Source: CAWIKY01 sp963836905
GTDB taxonomy: Bacteria; Pseudomonadota; Alphaproteobacteria; Caulobacterales; Hyphomonadaceae
Length of the DNA stretch: 64,000 nucleotides
NCBI GenBank assembly: GCA_963836905.1
Contig: CAWIKY010000004.1
Location: 248,001 to 312,000, forward strand
Direction: 5' to 3'
Part shown: positions 60,854 through 64,000 of the stretch, in pieces
Layout of the letters: each line of letters begins with the position of its first letter
Position numbering within the stretch: the stretch's first letter is position 1
Translations under genes and position numbers: made by a program
The notes under the pieces: generated by a model
Told to the model about the DNA's origin: nothing
Database searches by the model: none
The model's input: the letters and a program-made list of their open reading frames with translations, nothing else

Positions 60854-63586
60854 TCATCCACGCGAGGGGTGAGAGAGGCGCTTCAACTCGTAAAGCGCTT
60901 CAAGAGCTTCGCGCGGGGAGAGCGCATCCGGGTCAATTTCCGCCAGCCGCGCTTCCAGTTCGCCAGAGAGCCTGCCTGAAACCGGCTCACCCGGTTCGTC
61001 CAGCCCCGCCGGTCCATCGCCTGCAAAGAGCGGCATGTCAGAGAGATGACGGCGGTCGCCTGCATCCTCTTCCAGCCGTTTGAGGATCTGCGCAGCCCGT
61101 TTCAGCGTGGAAGGCGGCAGACCTGCCAGCCGCGCGACCTGCACCCCGTAGGACTTGTCGGCAGGCCCTGCCACCACCTCGTGCAGTAAGACCAGATCGC
61201 CCTTCCATTCGCGCGCCCGCAGGCTGGCATTGGCCGCAAAAGGCAGGCTGTCGGCTAGCATGGTCAGCTCATGATAGTGCGTGGCAAAGAGCGCGCGGCA
61301 GCGGATGACGTCATGCAGGTGTTCGACGGCCGCCCAGGCAATGGCCAGTCCGTCGAACGTCGAGGTGCCACGGCCCACCTCATCCAGAATGACCAGCGCC
61401 CGTTCGCCCGCCTGATTGAGAATGCTCGCCGTCTCCAGCATTTCCACCATGAAGGTCGACTTGCCGCTGGCCAGATCATCGGAGGCCCCGACCCGCGAAA
61501 ATACCCGGTCGCACAGGCCGAACCGCATCGCGTTGGCGGGCACATAAAGACCGGCCTGCGCCATGATGACGAGCAGAGCGATCTGGCGCAGATAGGTCGA
61601 CTTGCCTGCCATGTTGGGGCCGGTCACCAGTTGCAGCCGCGCCGCTTCCTTTCCGCCCCCGTCCAGCGCGATGCCGTTCGAGACGAAGCCGTGCCCGGCT
61701 GCCTTGAGGGACGCTTCGACCACGGGGTGGCGTCCGCCATCGATCACCAGTCCGCAGCCCGGCTCAATCTCGGGACGGACAGCGCCCGTCTCACGCGCCA
61801 GAGCCGCGCCTGCCAGCGCCATGTCCACCTCTGCCAGCACGGCGGCAAGCTCGCCCAGCGGCGTGGCTGCGCCAACGACCAGTCCGGCAAGTTCATCGAA
61901 GAAGGCCAGTTCCAGTGCCAGCCTCTGTTCGTCGCTCCCTGCGATGCGTTCGCCAAGTTCGGAAAGCTCTGGCGTCGTGAACCGGCTGGCATTGGCAAGA
62001 CCCTGCCGGTGGATGAAGGTTTCTGCCGCCGCCCCGCTGCGCAGCTCATCGGCGGCCTTGGCAGGTACTTCGACAAAATAGCCGAGCATGTTGTTGTATC
62101 TGATCTTCAGTGCGGTCACGCCGGTCTCATCCCGGTAGCGCGCTTCCAGACCTGCGACGAGCTTGCGTCCGTCGCGCTTCGCATTCAGGACTTTTGCCAG
62201 TTCGGCGTCGGCTTCGGGACGGATGAATCCGCCCTCTCCTGCTTTCAGTGGCGGCTCGTCGACCAGCAGCGCGGCCAGCCGTTGGCTGAGGTCTGACAGG
62301 GGCGCTGTGCCTGCGGCGGCAAGCTTGGTCGCAAATCCGGCGAGCGGATCGCCGCTCCCGCGCGCACCGCTTGTCAGAAGGCCCTGCAGCGTTGATGCGG
62401 CCCGCACACCGTCCAGCACCAGTTTCAGATCGCGCGGTCCGCCGCGCCCGAGCCGCAGCCGCGAGCGGGCGCGGTCGATATCCGGGACCCCTTTCAGGAT
62501 CGCACCCACATCGTCTGCCAGATCGCGCTCTGCAAGAAACGCCGAAATAGCGTCCAGCCGCGCCTGTATCTGGTCGCGGTCGAGCGATGGCCTGGAAATG
62601 CGTTCGGCAAAGGCCCGCGCGCCCGCCGCCGTGAGCGTGCGGTCGAGCGTTGCGATCAGCGAGCCTTTTCGGGCTCCGCCTTGCGTCTGTTCGATCTCCA
62701 GCGAGGCCCGCGTGGCACGGTCGATTACCAGACATGTCTCGCCGCCGCTTCTGGCGGGCGTATCGAGGCGCGCCATCTCGCCTGCCTGTGTCAGCACCAG
62801 ATAATCGAGGAGCAGCGAAACGGCGCAAAGCTCTGCCGGCGTCATCTCTCCCAGCCCGTCGGTGGATGAAAGCCCGAAGGTCTCTTTCAACAGCCGTGTA
62901 CCATTGCCCGCATTGGCCAGCCGGTCGGGGCGGCGGGTGACGACAGAGCCGCGGCTCGCGGCGACATCCGGCAGGAAGGCTTCCAGCTTTGCGCTTTCCG
63001 TCGCGACATATTCACCGACGGCATAGCCGCCGAGCCGGGCCGCCAGTGCATCCGGCATTCCTGACCCGTACAGGAACCGGCCCGTCGAGATATCCGCCAG
63101 TGCGAACCCGGCCATCGACAGATCGGCGGCAATATGAACCGCACACAGATAATTGCCCTGACCGGGGTCCAGAAGCGTATCCTCGCTCAGCGTACCCGCC
63201 GTCACGATTCGTACCACGGCGCGGTTGACGATGGACTTCGAGCCGCGCTTCTTCGCCTCTGCCGGGTCTTCAGTCTGCTCGCAGATCGCCACCCGTTCTC
63301 CGGCTCGTATCAACCGCGCCAGATAGGCGTCGGAGGCGTGGTGCGGCACGCCGGCCATCGGTATGGGCTTTCCCTCGTATTCGCCCCGCTTGGTCAGCGT
63401 GATGTCCAGAATGCGCGCTGCCGTTTCGGCGTCTTCGAAGAAAAGCTCGTAAAAATCGCCCATGCGGAAGAACAGGAGCGCATCGGGGTGGACCGCCTTG
63501 ATCTTCAGGTATTGCGCCATGAACGGGCTGGCGGCAGGCTTTGCGGTGCCTTTGTCTCCGGTTGCAGGTTGAGGCTGAGTTGACAT
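60854..63586 (-). CDS. mutS: DNA mismatch repair protein MutS
   Basis: 910 residues. The mismatch-binding domain has FFRMGDFYELFFEDAETAARIL (Phe-x-Glu type pair as KAVHPDALLFFRMGDFYE). The connector, core and clamp domains follow. The ATPase has Walker A GPNMAGKSTYLRQIALLV, the signature SDDLASGKSTFMVEMLETASILNQA, Walker B LVILDEVGRGTSTFDGLAIAW, and THYHEL. The C-terminal dimerisation helix ends LELYELKRL-like (EALYELKRLSHPS). All key residues are present and the frame is intact over 2.7 kb. No mutL nearby. Confidence 0.97.
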   Translation of the reverse strand: MSTQPQPATGDKGTAKPAASPFMAQYLKIKAVHPDALLFFRMGDFYELFFEDAETAARILDITLTKRGEYEGKPIPMAGVPHHASDAYLARLIRAGERVAICEQTEDPAEAKKRGSKSIVNRAVVRIVTAGTLSEDTLLDPGQGNYLCAVHIAADLSMAGFALADISTGRFLYGSGMPDALAARLGGYAVGEYVATESAKLEAFLPDVAASRGSVVTRRPDRLANAGNGTRLLKETFGLSSTDGLGEMTPAELCAVSLLLDYLVLTQAGEMARLDTPARSGGETCLVIDRATRASLEIEQTQGGARKGSLIATLDRTLTAAGARAFAERISRPSLDRDQIQARLDAISAFLAERDLADDVGAILKGVPDIDRARSRLRLGRGGPRDLKLVLDGVRAASTLQGLLTSGARGSGDPLAGFATKLAAAGTAPLSDLSQRLAALLVDEPPLKAGEGGFIRPEADAELAKVLNAKRDGRKLVAGLEARYRDETGVTALKIRYNNMLGYFVEVPAKAADELRSGAAAETFIHRQGLANASRFTTPELSELGERIAGSDEQRLALELAFFDELAGLVVGAATPLGELAAVLAEVDMALAGAALARETGAVRPEIEPGCGLVIDGGRHPVVEASLKAAGHGFVSNGIALDGGGKEAARLQLVTGPNMAGKSTYLRQIALLVIMAQAGLYVPANAMRFGLCDRVFSRVGASDDLASGKSTFMVEMLETASILNQAGERALVILDEVGRGTSTFDGLAIAWAAVEHLHDVIRCRALFATHYHELTMLADSLPFAANASLRAREWKGDLVLLHEVVAGPADKSYGVQVARLAGLPPSTLKRAAQILKRLEEDAGDRRHLSDMPLFAGDGPAGLDEPGEPVSGRLSGELEARLAEIDPDALSPREALEALYELKRLSHPSRG

Positions 63587-63660
63587 TCGCGATTGCTAGC
63601 GGATCGTCTGACTGAGCGCAAAGCGCAAACCCTGCCGAACCGGCAAATCAACATGCCCGA

Positions 63661-64000
63661 TGGACGCTCTGGATATGAAACCTGTCGCCGCCCTGGTTCT
63701 CGCCGCAATGGCCAGCCTTGGCCTTAATGCAACAGCGCAGGAGATCTCCTGCCTTCGACCCGGCTGCCGGTTGGGCAGAGTTTGAAACCCTGTTGCGGTC
63801 CGAATATGCCTATATCGACCGCACCGATTTCGATGTGGATGCCTATCTGGACAGGGTCGAGGCGCTGGCCCTTACCTCAGAGACCGCTGACGAGCTGCGC
63901 TCTATCCTCAATCGCGCCACTTACGCCTTCACTGATCCTCACCTGATTATCGGCCCGCTGACGGACAACGACTTCAACGTCATTCCCACAAGTTCCGACC
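63661..64000 (+). CDS. S41-peptidase-like exported protein, N-terminus, frame interrupted, runs off window
   Basis: The ATG at 63661 (or 63676, MKPVAALVLAAMASLGLNATAQ) gives a signal peptide, but the frame stops soon after. Past about 63752 another frame continues FDPAAGWAEFETLLRSEYAYIDRTDFDVDAYLDRVEALALTSETADELRSILNRATYAFTDPHLIIGPLTDNDFNVIP to the window end. The shift is one base in ctgccttcgacc. The AFTDPHLIIGPL motif and the helical N-domain resemble S41 (tricorn/CtpA-like) peptidases with FGDxHT-type segments. The catalytic domain lies beyond the edge, so the call is tentative. Confidence 0.6.

Noticed and set aside
1..64000. Prophage, insertion sequence or integrated element
   Set aside because: No transposase, integrase, phage structural gene or attachment-site duplication was recognised on either strand. 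TA modules and REP arrays are the only mobile-like features.
1..64000. tRNA genes
   Set aside because: I looked for GGTTCGA-type T-arms with matching acceptor stems. The only tRNA-like structure found is that of the tmRNA.

Overview
The window comes from a GC-rich alphaproteobacterium. The clearest sign is the circularly permuted (two-piece) tmRNA gene at about 4.5-4.8 kb, whose tag begins ANDNFAE. Other signs are the DUF2794 protein, the very large NAD-glutamate dehydrogenase, HflKC next to a DUF2065 gene, and permuted folate and TCA gene clusters. The TonB receptor, S9 peptidase and carotenoid oxygenase suggest a marine Hyphomonadales/Maricaulales-type organism, but that is inference. No rRNA, tRNA, transposase, integrase, phage gene or CRISPR array was seen.

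Layout. 0-4.1 kb: 5' part of thyA (minus) and, divergently, two tandem TadG-like proteins with von Willebrand A domains; the first is wrecked by many indels and the second has one frame break. 4.3-12.5 kb: REP-like hairpin, tmRNA and terminator, mnmH, degP-type protease, DUF2065-hflC-hflK, mrp, folA (frame broken) and a VUT transporter. 12.5-16.1 kb: sucC and sucD separated by 1.5 kb holding a lipoprotein and a VapBC-like toxin-antitoxin module with a third small gene. 16-25.7 kb: PhoD-type phosphoesterase and TAXI-type binding protein (both frame broken), LytTR regulator, DUF2141, carotenoid oxygenase, DUF1232, HSD10-like dehydrogenase, DUF2794, a candidate small RNA with its own terminator, DUF1223 and an unknown secreted protein. 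25.7-28.3 kb: dapF, then an array of about 250-bp composite palindromic repeats, then a RelBE-like module bracketed by two copies of the repeat.

28.3-42 kb: S9 peptidase, small lipoprotein, AI-2E transporter, a structured intergenic region, NAD-glutamate dehydrogenase with an overlapping GNAT gene, SDR (frame broken), DMT transporter, LolA and an HI0933-type flavoprotein. 42-52.4 kb: alpha-2-macroglobulin and PBP1C (an envelope defence/repair pair), exported MsrA, GT39 glycosyltransferase and SpeD. 52.6-64 kb: Oar-like TonB receptor, DMT transporter, leucyl aminopeptidase, TadD-like TPR lipoprotein, Sel1 protein, mutS and the start of a peptidase-like gene (frame broken).

Frame breaks are unusually frequent. 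Besides the wrecked TadG copy, six otherwise well-conserved genes carry a single-base indel, and many of these indels sit in C or G runs beside CCGG. folA cannot easily be dispensable when thyA is intact, so sequence error is a serious explanation, and the breaks should not be read as true pseudogenes without checking.
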